A stretch of 64,000 nucleotides of DNA from Pictodentalium vernedei. Its lineage: Eukaryota > Mollusca > Scaphopoda > Dentaliida > Dentaliidae. Below the pieces are notes generated by a model. The model was not told where the DNA came from. It did not search any database and worked only from the letters and a program-made list of their open reading frames with translations. Both the position numbers and the translations under genes were made by a program. The first letter of the stretch is position 1; each line of letters starts with the position of its first letter. The stretch lies in the NCBI GenBank assembly GCA_031216915.1, contig CM062297.1:362651704-362715703 (forward strand), given 5' to 3'. Positions 36,688 to 48,382 of this stretch are shown one piece after another.

Positions 36688-37885
36688 TTTTTAGCTCAAC
36701 TTGACAAAGTCAAGCTGAGCTATTGCCATCACTTCTCGTCCGTCGGCGTATGTACGTACGTTAGTATGTTAGTACGTTAGTACGTACGTCCACAATTTCC
36801 TTTGGCACACCTCACAGGTCGCAATTATGATCAGATTACTTTGAAACTTCTTATGCTTGTTTGGGGTGACCTCTAGATGGGAGCTATCGATTTTCTTCAA
36901 TTTTCGTTAAAAAATGTTGCCGCGGCCAACGTTCTTAGAACTTAGTTTAGTCAAACCACAATATTTCCCTTTGGCACACCGTACAGGGCACATTTATGAT
37001 TTGATTGCTTTGAAACCTGATATGCTTATTTAGGGTGACCTCTAGATGGGAGCTATCGATTTTCTTCAATTTCTGTCAAAAAATGTTGCCGCGGCCAACG
37101 TTCTTAGAACTTAGTTTAGTCAGAAGACTCAATATTTCCCTTTGGCACACCCTACAGGGTACATTTATGATCGGATTGCTTTGAAACCTGGCATGCTTGT
37201 TTGGGGTGACCTCTAGATGGGAGCTATCGATTTTCTTCAATTTCTGTCAAAAAATGTTGCTGCGGCCAACGTTCTTAGAACTTAGTTTAGTCAAACCACA
37301 ATATTTCCCTTTGGCACACCCTACAGGGCACATTTATGATTTGATTGCTTTGAAACCTGGTATGCTTATTTAGGGTGACCTCTAGATGGGAGCTATCGAT
37401 TTTCTTCAATTTCCGGCAAAAAATGTTGCCGCGGCCAACGTTCTTAGAACTTGGTTTAGTCAGAAGACTCGAAATTTCCCTTTGGCACACCCTATAGGGC
37501 ACATTTATGATCGGATTGCTTTGAAACCTTTCATGCTTGTTTGGGGTGACCTCTAGATGGGAGCTATCAATTTTCTTCCATTTCCGTCAAAAAATGTTGC
37601 CACAGCCAACGTTCTTAGAATTTATTCTAGTCAGACCACAATATTTCCCTTTTGTACACCCTACAGGGCACATTTATGATCGGATTGCTTTGAAACCTAG
37701 CATGCTTGTTTGGGGAGGCCTCTAGATGGGAGCTATCGATTTTCTTCGGTTTCTGTCAAAAAATGTTGCCACTGGCAAAAAAACTGACATTGGTCCCAAT
37801 GTTCTTCAATTTTGCCATTTCATTTATAACTTACCAAGTTCAAGTTTGTCAAGTTGAGCTACAGTGTCATTGACACTTTCATTTT
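36688..37885 (+). mobile_element. Helentron-like element a5 (tandem core ~170 bp)
   Basis: 5' cap tttttagctcaacttgacaa and its complement gtcaagctgagct; then a cgtacgtacgtt microsatellite; about six units with a period near 170 bp (ttccctttggcacac landmark at about 36965, 37136, 37305 and 37476); 3' cap gtcaagttgagctacagtgt then cattgacactttcatttt. The cleanest example of the cap-core-cap structure. Confidence 0.65.
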
Positions 37886-38233
37886 AAGGTGTTTGTGGAG
37901 CGAGTTCCTCTTCTTATTTATTCAGCTCTTGGAGTGAAAAAAACCCGAACAATTCTTAAAATTGCTGGCAAATGCAACTACATATAGATTCAGGTAACAA
38001 GAGTTTTGAAACCGGAAAAAATCATCATTCTTTTTGGACAACAGGAGATACCCCTATCCTCTCCCTCCGCAAAGGTTTTCTTTAGGCACCACTACATTGT
38101 GTTTTGCACTCAAAATGTACTGCTTGATGAAACATTAGCTATGATACTGTCAAACAATTTTTTGCCCATGTCATCGGTCTCTGCCAGTAAGTTGAAACTT
38201 CTAACATTTATTTGCTGCCACTCGGTGTTTTTA

Positions 38234-38539
38234 TTTTTATACCCCCAGTGGGGGTATATAGGATTCACTTTGTCTGTCTGTCCAGCCGTCTGTCCATCCC
38301 AAAATTCAGTCATAAATAACTTGTAAAGTACTTGGATGAGTGACTTGATATTTGGTATGCAAGTGTATCCTCTTGCTGTATTCCCATAGTGAAATGCAGG
38401 TGTCGTTCGAGATTTTATTGCCAGAGTAATTGCCCTTTATGGACTTAGAATTTGTCCACCTTGAAATTAATTCATGAACAACTTGCAGAGTACCCAATGG
38501 AACGACTTCATATTTGATGTGCAACTCTATCTTATTGAT
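38234..38539 (+). mobile_element. Helentron-like element f, 5' part (split by E3)
   Basis: 5' hairpin tatacccccagtgggggtata, tctgtctgtccagccgtctg stretch, then units containing acttgatatttggtatgcaagtg. Broken in the second unit by DIRS element E3 (from 38540). Confidence 0.55.
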
Positions 38540-38788
38540 TTCTTATCAACCTACCTCAATTGTTTACTACAGGCTTGCACTACAGTGGAAGAATCTAACT
38601 CGGATAAAATACTCTCTATTTTAATCTTTCCCAAGATTTGGGAAAGAAAAGTGGTGTAAAAACACCACGAAAAAATAAGCCAAAACTGGGCCGAGCGCCA
38701 TCGGCGCATACCCAGTATGGGACGCTCTTCCATAGTAGAAATCCACGACTTCCGAAACAGTGCGCAATGCATCAATTCGTCATTCTTT
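38540..38788 (+). repeat. E3 left inverted terminal repeat
   Basis: Complementary to 44886-45112. It is unusual in holding several small palindromes: cccaagatttggg, gtggtgtaaaaacaccac, gagcgccatcggcgc and cccagtatggg. No NRF-1-like palindrome as in E1/E2. Confidence 0.85.
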
Positions 38789-39051
38789 TTCTATCCGAAG
38801 CACAAGCAGGATGTGTTTCCGCCATATGCATTATGAAACAGTGATAATTCAACTAGTGGATAATGGTTTTCCTATGACTGGAATTATGGATCTGAAGATC
38901 GTATAATAATAGGACTGTGTTTTATATATTCTCGTTTATATTTTCAACCACATTCTCATTGTTTATTAATTACTGTTTTGTTTGCGACATCGTGTCATCG
39001 CGATTCGACAATGAATTCTTTCTGTTGATAAAAAAATTGTTATTGGAGTAG

Positions 39052-41836
39052 GTGTCAGCCGTCTGGGTTCTGCCACCTTCTCTCGTAGTTGAGGGTGTTC
39101 TTCTACTTTCTGTTTCTGTTGAGTTCACCTTTTTGTTCTACTGCTCTCACCTCTGTTCTTTCCAGTTTGGTTCCTTTAGGACAATTCCTTTTGCCCTCGC
39201 CATTGGTGCGTTCTCAAGTCCGTTTCGTCCGCACCCGCGGGTGGTGTGGAATGCTGTCGTTTCGGGAGCCTCCCGACTCGACCACGTCTGATGTGAGTTT
39301 ACCCCCTCCGTGGGGGATGTGAAGCTCCGTGGGGAGGGGGAGGGACACTGTCGTTTTGGGGCCCCCCGACTCGACCACGTCTGGTGTGAGTTTGACCCCC
39401 TCTGTGGGGGATGTGCAACTCCTCCCGCTCCCACGGGGGGTGGTGAACGCTATCGTTTCGGGTTGCCCGATTCGACCACGTCTGATGAGAATTGCTCCTC
39501 CTCCGTGGGGGATGTGCAGCTCCTCCCGCACCAGTGGGGGGTGGGGACCGCTGTCGTTTCGGGGCTTCCCGATTCGACCATGTCTGGTGAGAGTTATTCC
39601 CCTTCCGTGGGGAATGTGCAGTGTTTTACCGTGGCGGATACTGCGGGAGCTGTTGGTTTTCTGGTGTAGAGATGCCTGGTTCCGGGACTATGTGCCCTCT
39701 CCACTAGGGTTGTGACTCCTCCTTTGGAGGCCGAGCTTGGTGGCTCTCTCCACTTTTCCACCAGTTCCAACAGCTCCCGTCGTATCTGCTGCTACTGCTG
39801 TTCCGTCTACAACATCATTGGGCACCGTTTTTAGCCGGCCTCGGCTTCTCCCTGGCAGGGTCTGCAGGGATGTCTGTAGTGTGGTTGTGGGGTTTCGGCC
39901 TCAGCCTTCCCAGACTTTCACTCGGCGAAGTCAAATGAGGCTGCCGACTGAACCCCTTCCCCGTGGGAACCCCGGGAAGTAAGCAGCACTTGTTTACTGT
40001 GGTAAACCAGTTCCGCTTTACTAGTAAAATAGGACCCAGTCACCAAAGCTTGGGGTGAAAGTCCTCTAAAATGGGCAACATGTAGATCAACGATTGACTA
40101 CACTTGACTTCATCTCCATGTTGTGTCACGATTAGCCATGGTGTATAAATATGTGACGTTAACCACCAACAAACAAACGAACCCCCTACTGTGTCCTCTC
40201 AGCCATTGAGCACAGTAGTTTTATACCTGCAGTGGTCTGCTGCGGTGTCTTGTTGTGTAGACATGGGGGTATCGGCCTCAGCCTTCCCTGACTTCAACTC
40301 GGCGAAGTTGGAAGTGGCTGCCGGCCGGACCCTCTCCTGTGGTCTCTGCGCTGTCGAGCACCACAGTTGTCATTGGTTTCGGTTGTTCTTAGTGGGACAC
40401 TATGAACTCCATGGCGTTTCAGTCCACTCATTCTGGCCACACGACCAGTTTTGGGTTCCAACGTCTTTTGTGCAGCCTGGACCTTCTGCCCTGCGGAGGT
40501 CAGCGGTGACTCTCATGAGTTCCTGCTATGTTGATCCTCGGGGTGTGTCACACCCCTACACACGTCTGCCTTCAGACGTTTTCGGCTGCAGCCCGTCGTC
40601 CCACGTCAGGTCTTTTGGAGGATCATGGCCCTTCGCTGGTTAAGAGGGTCAGAGGTGAAGCCACACTGCCGGTTCGTTCCCCTGTCGAACCGGCCAGTAC
40701 GGGCAGTGAGCTTAGGGAGTCCTCTCCTTACTCACTCAGGTTCTGTCAAAGAGCCTTCCTGTTGCTTCCAGCGAGGCAGCGAGTGGTTTCCAGGCACCTC
40801 CTATGACGCCGCCTCCCGGGATTGGAAACAGGCCGCTTTCTGATCCCCCTGGTGTACCGACACCATGGGAGGCGTCGGCTGGTTTGCCCACGTTGGGCTA
40901 TGTGTCTTCCGACTCAGGGGAAGCGTCAGACATGCTTGATGTCGAGAGCCAGCAGTCTTCGGACTTGGGGGCAGCTCTTGATTTCGTGTTTGGGTTCCTT
41001 CCGGATCTCAAACCATCTAACCAGTCGACAGTGTCAGCCAGGCCGCGATCATCGGTCGTGTGCCAAGTCTATGGAGCAACCTGCTTCTGGGCGTCTTCGA
41101 CCGTGCCCGTCGGTACAGTTGGTTGAAGCATTTTCAGCCTTGGACTCCAAGCTAAGTTCCAAGGCTATGAAGGCTCCGTTCTTCACCAGGGTTGACACCT
41201 TTTTTGCCTCCGGCGCGTTATCGTTCCTACGATTCCGCCAATCCGTCAGTCTACCAGACTTTGACGGTTTTGGATCAGGACTCCAATTCCCTTGGGCTTT
41301 CCAAGTCCAAGTCTGCCGTCATTCCGATGACGACTCTGGAGTTCACGTTGGGCTTATCGAAAGAGATGCTTGGTATGCTTTCTCTCTCCGATCACGTCGT
41401 CTCAGCTTTAGCTGCTTATCTGCCTTCAGATAGGTTTGATGAGGTACAGGCTCCTTTGCGTGTGCTGTCCAAGGCGCTCATGCATCTTACTCACACGCAT
41501 GCCTGTGACACGGCTAATCTGGAATTAGTTCGAGGGGACTCTGTGCGGGACACAGGCCGATCCCTTCCTGAGGAGCAGTACGCTACTCTTCGATCTGCTT
41601 TTTTGGCAGGTCCGCAACTTTTCCATGGTTCTGTGTTGACGGTCCGGGATGACGTCCTACGTCATTCCAACGATCAGCTGCTGTTTCTTCAGCTTGATCA
41701 GCCTTCTAGGGTAGGCACGGCCCGTTCCAAGCCTAACAAGTGCCCTCGGCTTCCTCTGCGAAGCAAAGGGGCTGATCCTTCTGCCACCGCTTCTACTTCT
41801 TACTCAAGGGGTAAGGGTAAGCTTCGGCAGTCTTGA
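39052..41836 (+). pseudogene. E3 gag-like region, with ~100-bp minisatellite and a SINE insertion
   Basis: The 5' part holds about four repeats of 93-103 bp (tcgaccacgtctg at about 39278, 39371, 39474 and 39574). They translate in one frame to PDSTTSDENCSSSVGDVQLL-type units. A SINE-B copy sits at 39957-40178. The 3' part (41192-41836, 214 codons open) contains the DIRS gag block, ending TANLELVRGDSVRDTG, similar to SVANLELVRRD in E2. Frames change several times between these parts, so the protein is broken. No clear zinc patch was found. Confidence 0.7.
39957..40178 (+). mobile_element. SINE-B copy inside E3 gag
   Basis: Nearly identical to 24256-24483: begins ttccccgtgggaaccccggg and ends with the accaccaacaaacaaac tail. 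Flanked by a 7-bp direct repeat gaacccc (39950-39956 and 40179-40185). It shows that E3 was already in place, or at least circulating, when this SINE was active. Confidence 0.8.
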
Positions 41837-41867
41837 GGGAAGTCCCTGGATTCTTCATTCAGTAGAG

Positions 41868-42980
41868 GTGTTTTCTCCTCTCGCGAGCCTCATCGGGGTT
41901 CGCTATGAAGGTCCTCACCTCGACTCGTCCCAGGTTGGAGGAAGGATAGCAGAGTTCGCAGACCGTTGGGCCACCATCACATCCGATCCTTGGATGCTAG
42001 ATGTTGTTTGGTCCGGGCTGCGAATATCCTTCCGACGGCACTCCACTCTGTCCAGGGTGCCTTTTCCAACCACAGTTCCTTCAGACATTTTACGTCGGGA
42101 ACTTTTGTCCACGGAGATAGACAATCTCCTGACAAAGGGGGCGATTGAGGTCATCAAGAACATTAGGTCAGTGGGTTTCTATTCCCGCCTGTTCTTGGTG
42201 CCGAAGAAGGACGGCCGACTCCGACCGGTTCTCGATCTGAGTTTCCTGAACTAGTCTATCATTGCTCCCAAGTTCAGCATGGAGACTTTCAGGTCGGTCC
42301 TCCGTTCAATTCACCAGGGAGATTTCGCTTCCAGCTTCGACCTGCGAGTCGCTTACTTTCACGTTCCGATTCATTGGGCGTTCTGGAAGTATCTCAGGTT
42401 CGTTTTTCTGGGGCGAGTTTACTAGTTCAAGGCCATCCCTTTCGGCCTCAACCTGGTTCCTTGGGCCTTCACCAGACTGATGTCGCATGTGATAGCTTTC
42501 CATCGCACACAGTCCAGGGTGACTACTTCGGCATATCTGGACGATATCCTCCAGGGGCATTCCAATGCTGCCTTACTGGAGTCGGATGTCGTCACTCTGT
42601 TGAGCTTGCTCACGTCGCTACGTTTCAGAGTCAACGAGGAGAAGTCGGACCTGGTCCCTTCTCAGTCGTTTTATCATCTGGGGATGGCTTTCCACACACA
42701 ATTCAATTTGATGGCGGTTCCCCAGGCCAAGGCTGTGATTCTCTCAGCTTTTCCTCCGACTCTGTCCCAGTCCTCATCCGCGTCGGCTCGGAGTTTTCTC
42801 CGGCTAATCGGTCTCTGCTGTTCGGTGACGGATCTCTCCTCTAGGTCGGCTGCGTGTCAGACCTCTCCAACACTTTCTGCTCAGTCGTTGGAGGCCGAAT
42901 GTAGATTTTCTGGATCTGGTGCTTCAGTTTCCAGAATATCTTTATCCTCACCTTCTCCTCTGGGCGGATGTCCAGTGACT
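41868..42980 (+). pseudogene. E3 reverse transcriptase, broken
   Basis: RT motifs are readable in one frame from 41868: KDGRLRPVLDLSFLN, then a TAG at 42252, SIIAPKFSMETFRS, motif A as FDLRVAYFHV (the catalytic Asp of LKDAYF is Val here), a TAG at 42423, FGLNLVPWAFTR, and an intact YLDD motif C (AYLDDIL near 42534). A one-base frameshift near 42842 moves the continuation (GRLRVRPLQHFLL) to another frame, and a TGA follows near 42978. Non-functional. Confidence 0.85.
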
Positions 42981-42996
42981 TTCGCAGGGTGTTCTG

Positions 42997-43440
42997 TTGG
43001 ACTTACCCACGTCCAATCGCATTCTGACGGCAGATGCCAGCGATCTCGGATGGGGTGCGACGTTGGATCCTCTAGGTCTTTCCATTCACGGGATGTGGGA
43101 CCAGGATCATGCAGCTCTACACATCAACCAGAAGGAGCCTCTTGCTCTTCTTCTGCGTTTCAGGCAGTGGATCCCTCACCTGTCGAATCGCCAGGTCCTT
43201 CTGTTGTCCGACCATTCGACGGTGGTTGCTTACATTCGGAACCAGGGCGGCACGCACTCTGTTCCAATGTACGTATTGGCTTGGGATCTTCTACTGCTCG
43301 CTCAGGATGTCCACGCCGGGGTGGCTGTTCGTCACATTCCCGGTTGCCTGAACGTCCTAGCCGACTTCCTGTCCCGTCGGGGCAGGGTCATTTCCACCAG
43401 GTGGATGCTCCACATGGCGGGTTCCATCGATCTCTTGTGA
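42997..43440 (+). pseudogene. E3 RNase H fragment
   Basis: Open for 147 codons: LTADASDLGWGATLD (Asp), INQKEPLALLLRF (Glu), LLSDHSTVVAYIRNQGG (Asp) and RHIPGCLNVLADFLSR. All acidic positions of this RNase H are retained although the upstream RT is broken. It ends at TGA 43438-43440, just before the methyltransferase-like remnant (SPCPDALAFAVDALALLWDG) at about 43480-43540. Confidence 0.82.
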
Positions 43441-43559
43441 TCTCTTGTGACTTGTTGGAACCATCCGGTGGACACTTTTGTGTCCCCATGTCCAGATGCT
43501 CTGGCTTTTGCCGTGGACGCTCTGGCCCTCCTTTGGGATGGTCTTGTCGGCTACGCCTT

Positions 43560-44620
43560 CCTACTGGTTCCGATTCCGCCTCAGGTTCTCACCCAGATAT
43601 GAACCTGCAGTCGTCAAATCCTTTCGATCACACCCGTCGCTTTGGTGGGTGTGGATCAATCTGCTCCGCTCTCTGTTAGCGGCGGTTCCGGCATGTCTCC
43701 CTCTACCTCGCGACTTTCTCTGCCAAAGTTGCCGGAGGAGGTTTTCAAGTTGACCCGACTTCATTGTGCCTTCGCACATGTCTTTTATCGGGTCCTGTCT
43801 CCTCCGTCGTGGTTTTTCGAGACACGCAGTGGAGTTGCTTTTCTTCAAGGAGGCATTCACTCCATTGGTTTAGCCTCTGTGGCTAAGTGGAAGGTTCTTC
43901 TGTCGATGGTGTGCGATCACTCTGTTGCTTCTGTCACACCTTCGCTCACACCGCGGAGTTTCTGGTATATGTTTGTTTCTGGGGGTCTCCAGCAATGGGT
44001 ACTTGTCCATGCTTCGGAGACATTTTTTCCTATGTGATACCGCATTGTTTCGACACTCATCCTTGCCTCTCCAAGCTTGTTCAGCTCTTTTCCTTGAAAA
44101 GACCTAGGACTTTGCAGTTTACTCCAAGACGGTCACTTTCTTGGGCGCTGATTTGCTTGGGGTGAGGGGCGTTCACGCCTTTATCCTGGATGAATATGCG
44201 TTTTCCCACATGCCAGATCTCTCCTGCATCCATTTCTTGATGGACTTGTCTTGCTATTCGTGCAGCTTCCGCTCGTCTAGCTACTGGTGCTTGTATTACC
44301 TATTGTTTTTTCTGCCACGAGGTGCGTGCATTGTCTTCCTCTTTTAATAACTCTGTCATGTTGTCGGATGACTGATGTTATACTGGCAGCCTTCTGGAGA
44401 AATGCTACATTCTCCTTTTATCTGCGACAGTTGCAGGAGCCGACAGAGAACCTTGGGGCCCTCTTTCTTCGGCTCAGATGTTGTCTATCCAAGCTTTTCA
44501 GCTTTTTTCAGGGTCAGTTCCAGCTTTGTGCTGTTACTGCCCTTTCTGTCTGTGCGTCGCACTTCACCATACGCCTCATCTTTCATTGGCTTTTCTAATG
44601 TTTGTGATGCTATGGTTTGA
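43560..44620 (+). pseudogene. E3 tyrosine recombinase, broken
   Basis: Fragments in alternating frames: VAKWKVLLSMVCDHSV near 43880, LVQLFSLKRPRTLQFTP near 44077 (compare LVRNFSINRPRTLRLIP in E2), the HEVRALSSSF box near 44318 followed by a TGA, and FYLRQLQE near 44417 carrying the nucleophile Tyr. The middle of the domain, with the first catalytic Arg, is degraded or deleted. Confidence 0.8.
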
Positions 44621-44715
44621 TAGGCCTAGGGATCTCTTCCTCTGTCCACGGTCCCAGTGCTATTCAGTTATGTGTGGGTTGGTTATGTGATTCCCTCCAG
44701 CCTTTTGTCTATTCA

Positions 44716-44804
44716 GCCTGTAGTAAACAATTGAGGTAGGTTGATAAGAAGTATAAATTTTATAGTAAATTTCCTTTCTTATTTGACCTACCGAAATTGT
44801 TTAC
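44716..44804 (+). repeat. E3 internal complementary region
   Basis: Complement of the left terminus (gcctgtagtaaacaattgag to ttgataagaa) joined to the complement of the right terminus (gtataaattttatagtaaat to gaaattgtttac). 89 bp, as in E1 and E2, despite unrelated sequence. The second half has several differences from the present right end, so E3 is somewhat older than E2. Confidence 0.85.
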
Positions 44805-44885
44805 ATGGAGGCCCTCCCGTCTTCTTATTCGGGTAAGAATCCTTCCTCCCCGCTGGTCACATAACTCCTGTGTTGTTCGGAATCA

Positions 44886-45160
44886 AAAGAATGACGAATT
44901 GATGCACTGCGCACTGTTTCGGAAGTCGTGGATTTGTACTATGGAAGAGCGTCCCATACTGGGTATGCGCCGATGGCGCTCGGCCCAGTTTTGGCTTATT
45001 TTTTCGTGGTGTTTTTACACCACTTTTCTTTCCCAAATCTTGGGAAAGATTAAAATAGAAAGTATTTTATCCGAGTTAGGTTCTTCCACTGTAGTGCAAG
45101 CCTGTAGTAAACAATTTCGGTTGGTATAATAAAAAAGGAAATTTACTGTAAAATTTATAC
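44886..45160 (+). repeat. E3 right inverted terminal repeat
   Basis: Complement of the left repeat, followed by the AT-rich outer end that is copied in the internal complementary region. Right flank ttctacctacagtac continues the interrupted host repeat. Confidence 0.85.
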
Positions 45161-46060
45161 TTCTACCTACAGTACAAGGTCTGTCCGTCCATCCATCCAT
45201 CCATCCATTCATCCGCCCATCCATCCATCCCGAAATTCAATCATGAATAACTTGTAAAGTACTTGGTTCAGTGACTTGATATTTGGTACGCAAGTGTATC
45301 CTATTGTATACCTATAGTAAGATGCAGGTGTCATTCAAGATTTTTTTGCCAGAGTCATTGCCTGTCCATCCATCCATCCATCCATCCATCCATCTGTCTG
45401 TCCATCTGCACACACAAATGACTACTTATGTGGCTATGAGTTAGTAAAACAGGATACTTATGTGGTTAAAGTCTGTTACGTGGCTAGCCACGTAACAGAA
45501 TCTCTTATTGTGGGGGTGGTTGGGGGGGTGGGAGTTTGGATAAATGTAGAGTAGGGTTAGGGCATTCCAGTGTGGGGTTTAGGGGTGGGGTGGGGGTCAG
45601 GGAAGGGGTGTTAGAGTTATGTGGCTAGGGTTGGGGTGGGTAGAGTTAGGCTCAGTAAAGGTTAGCGTTAGCTGACCCCCCAAAAATTTTCCCCAGAAAA
45701 ACTAATATGTTGGACATGTGTTTTAGGTTAGCCACCTAACATGTCCATAAAATAGCCACATAAGTAGCCATTTATAAGAACGTCTGTCCATCCATCCGTC
45801 TGTCCGTCCATCCCGAAATTCAATCATGAATAACTTGTAAAGTACTTGGTTGAGTGACTTGATATTTGGTATGCAAGTGTATTCTATTGCTGTATACCCA
45901 TAGTGAAATGCAGGTGTCGTTCGAGATTTTATTGCCAGAGTCATTGCCCTTTATAGACTTAGAATTTGTATATACCGAAAATCTGTATCACCTATAGTCA
46001 GTCTTGCATTGTTAAATAAGCGGGATTATCTTTTTCTGTCACCGTATAGTGACACTTTAT
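45161..46060 (+). mobile_element. Helentron-like element f, continuation after E3
   Basis: Contains three ccatccatcc-type stretches (45181, 45364 and 45785) each followed by the gaataacttgtaaagtacttgg unit or its remnant. It encloses a separate MITE at 45416-45773 and ends with the 3' hairpin gtcaccgtatagtgac followed by actttatttt. Confidence 0.52.
45416..45773. mobile_element. MITE with ACTACTTATGTGGCTA termini
   Basis: Inverted ends aaatgactacttatgtggct and agccacataagtagccattt, an inner palindrome acgtggctagccacgt (about 45479-45494), and a G-rich middle (ggtgggggtcagggaagggg). Inserted in Helentron-like element f. Confidence 0.6.
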
Positions 46061-46773
46061 TTTCCTTTCCTTTTCTGAGTATCAAAATGAAGCACCTATA
46101 CAATGTGCTAACATATTTTTAAAAATCAACTTGTTAGCAATCTTTATTTTGGGTTGGCTTGCACATTGCGGGGATATTTTGTTAGCTGTGCTTACGAACA
46201 GGTCTAGTTTTTATTGGCAAATCAAGCTCCCTCCATCCATAAATTTTACTTATAACTCTGCATGAAATGTATTAGCTTTATCCATTGAATTCCACATATT
46301 GGAGTCATGATTCATTCAAGATCCCCTAGTGCTGTGGAGCCCACTAAATTGGATGTCTCTCAGTTGAACATTCCTGTCAATTGTATGTGACTTTCAAACA
46401 CCCAGGGTTCATACAGGTCATGGAATTCTGGAAAAGTCATGGAAAACAAAAATATTTCTTCCCAGCTTGTAAGTTTTGGAAATTTTTTTTTTTCTTTGGC
46501 TGTAGTCTGGAAAAGTCTTGGAAATTCTTGGTGGTAACGTTGCCTCTTCCCTGAAAAATCCCACTTAAAAATCCTGAAGAAGAGAGTGTGGCAGTCATGG
46601 ATTCAAGGATCATTCTTAAATCTGGCTAAGGGCTCAAGGCCTGGAAATAGAGCTGACACGGTTAAGGGATTTTCTTGATCGATTAATCACGTGGATTAAC
46701 CTTGGTTAACCGATTAATCACTTGTCCAAATAGGTATCTGAATAATTGCCATACCATTGATGATTTACAGCAT

Positions 46774-47021
46774 GAACCCTTTACCCAACGTAACAAACAA
46801 ACCAACTAGGCCTATATAAAAAAATCTCCATTCAGATTTATTAGGTTTTCAATTTTTGTCTCAAAAACATAGCTGATGACCTCTCATTGGAATGTGCTCA
46901 TTGAGTGCATTCCAATGAGGGGTCATAAGCTATGTTCTTGAGACAAAAATTGAAAATTTTTAGTAATTCATGAATTTATTTTGCAAGTATCATCTGCTAC
47001 ACGCAATGGGTAAAGGGTTAA
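46774..47021. mobile_element. Foldback MITE P2
   Basis: Starts ccctttacccaacg (the left TTAA is mutated to TGAA) and ends aatgggtaaagggttaa. Foldback with tctcaaaaacatagctgatg and its complement. Flanks belong to a diverged gaaaatccttgaa-type repeat (46400-46530 and 47100-47245), also seen at 860-1200. Confidence 0.65.
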
Positions 47022-47244
47022 GAATGACCATTTCCTGCTACTGATACAGTATGATGATCACACCCCCCCCCTCCCATTTCCCTTAAAGGGACCAGTAACC
47101 AGAGGGTCCTAGTTAGGACTAGTGAAAACTGGGGCCTTGAAAATCCTTGAATTTGGCTATTTTGGGGTTTTCCAAAATGCCTGGAAAATGTCAAGAATGG
47201 CCTTCAATTGCCTTAAATTTTATCTGTCCACTGCCAGAACCTTG

Positions 47245-47270
47245 ATATATATATATATATATATATATAC
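47245..47270. repeat. (TA)n microsatellite
   Basis: About 12 consecutive TA units, followed by cacatg. Confidence 0.9.
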
Positions 47271-48031
47271 ACATGTCTTTAACCCGTAAAGGCCTATTTC
47301 TAACTTTTATGGCCTCAGAACAGGTGCCGTTAACATGCCATCATGTGGAGTTCCTGTTGACAACAGACATAGTACGGCAGCCAAGACTCTCCTAGAAATC
47401 ACTGCTAAGCTCCTGGATGCAGAGAAGCTATGGGCTGGTGGGAATTCAGGACATTTGTCCGGGCCTTTAAGGGTTAAATTTTAGCATTCCCAGATCGTTC
47501 ATTTGAAAATCAAACAATATTACCTGAATGGAAAAGAAAAAATCATTAGTTTTGGATAACCGTGGGCTCCCATCGGACAATTAGATTATTGAGGCAGCAG
47601 TTAAAAGATTTCAAGGCGGGTAAATATTTTATTTTGTGTGTGTGATAAAGTTTGAGGGTGATTGCCCATCAAAAAAGGCCATGTCAGCCTTTCAAGAGGA
47701 GTCAACAGAATTGAGTCAGAAACATGTTATCTTTAACCCTTTGAACCGTCGTTTCCTGGAATGGAATCTTCTCTGTGTACATTTACAGTGAGATGGGTCA
47801 GTCCAATATCAATATACAGGGAGGATAAAATAATAGCTGCAGTCTGCAACCATCTGGCTGCAGACTACAGTTATTATTTATAATCAACGTGCCATGTATA
47901 AACCTCTTATAATAAGACAAAAATGGGACAAAATTATGCCTTGGACCGAAAAATCGGTTTTACGAGTTCAAAGGGTTAAAGAATTGAATTTGTTTTCAGA
48001 AATTTTAAATAGAGCTTGTTTTCTTTTACAG

Positions 48032-48101
48032 AGTGGTTTCTTTAAATATGGTAACATGGCACAGGCATTGGTGTTTGTGTATCGACAGGAAGGTATCAAG
48101 G
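48032..48101 (+). CDS. SLC25A38: SLC25A38 exon E (second repeat, matrix helix)
   Basis: Acceptor ttcttttacag, donor ggtagg with the exon ending one base into a glycine codon. It reads SGFFKYGNMAQALVFVYRQE then GIKG. This matches the segment after KTRYE in the family (ESG-x-[FY]-x-Y, then a helix ending in xEG-x-[RK]-G). Length 70 nt, phase 0 in, phase 1 out. It is 20 kb from exon D but joins it in phase and in the expected protein order, so the gene appears to tolerate the intervening transposon load. Confidence 0.9.
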
Positions 48102-48382
48102 GTAGGATATTTTAACTTCAAAACTTTTAATGGATTTGTTTGTACCCAAAAAGTAGCAGTTCCCTCCATGTTTGGCATAGATAAGTGGATGATGATTAGA
48201 CTAGTAAACAAGGTTTGTATTCGCCAGTACTGATCTTGATTTTAAGTGCCAGTGCAAGCTCTTAAATAGACATCCCTGTTCTAATTATCAAATAGAGTAT
48301 TTTAGTTTTGACAGTTGTATTCGTCAAAGAACCCAAACAGCTGATGATCTCTTTGTGTTCAGGGTATAGTTCTTATGAATAA

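Larger units (their letters stand above)
38540..45160 (+). mobile_element. E3: defective DIRS element of a second, GC-rich family (6.6 kb)
   Basis: Clearly higher GC than its surroundings. The left end begins ttcttatcaacc and the right end finishes aaaatttatac; the internal region at 44716-44804 joins complements of both. Terminal repeats (about 38562-38788 and 44886-45112) differ at only about five positions by eye. The interior codes for diverged gag, RT, RNase H and recombinase parts with stops and frameshifts, and carries a SINE insertion. It is inserted into Helentron-like element f, whose sequence resumes at 45161. Sense orientation relative to the host gene. Confidence 0.88.

Noticed and set aside
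36688-37885. CRISPR-like array of ~170-bp repeats
   Set aside because: Animal nuclear DNA, units are contiguous without spacers, and hairpin caps mark a mobile element.
41915-42634. Minus-strand frames of 70-84 codons over the E3 RT
   Set aside because: Shadows of the plus-strand RT; no independent signature.
39052-44620. GC-rich host gene cluster, because of many overlapping long frames
   Set aside because: The region sits between inverted terminal repeats with a DIRS internal complementary region; frames correspond to broken gag, RT, RNase H and recombinase.
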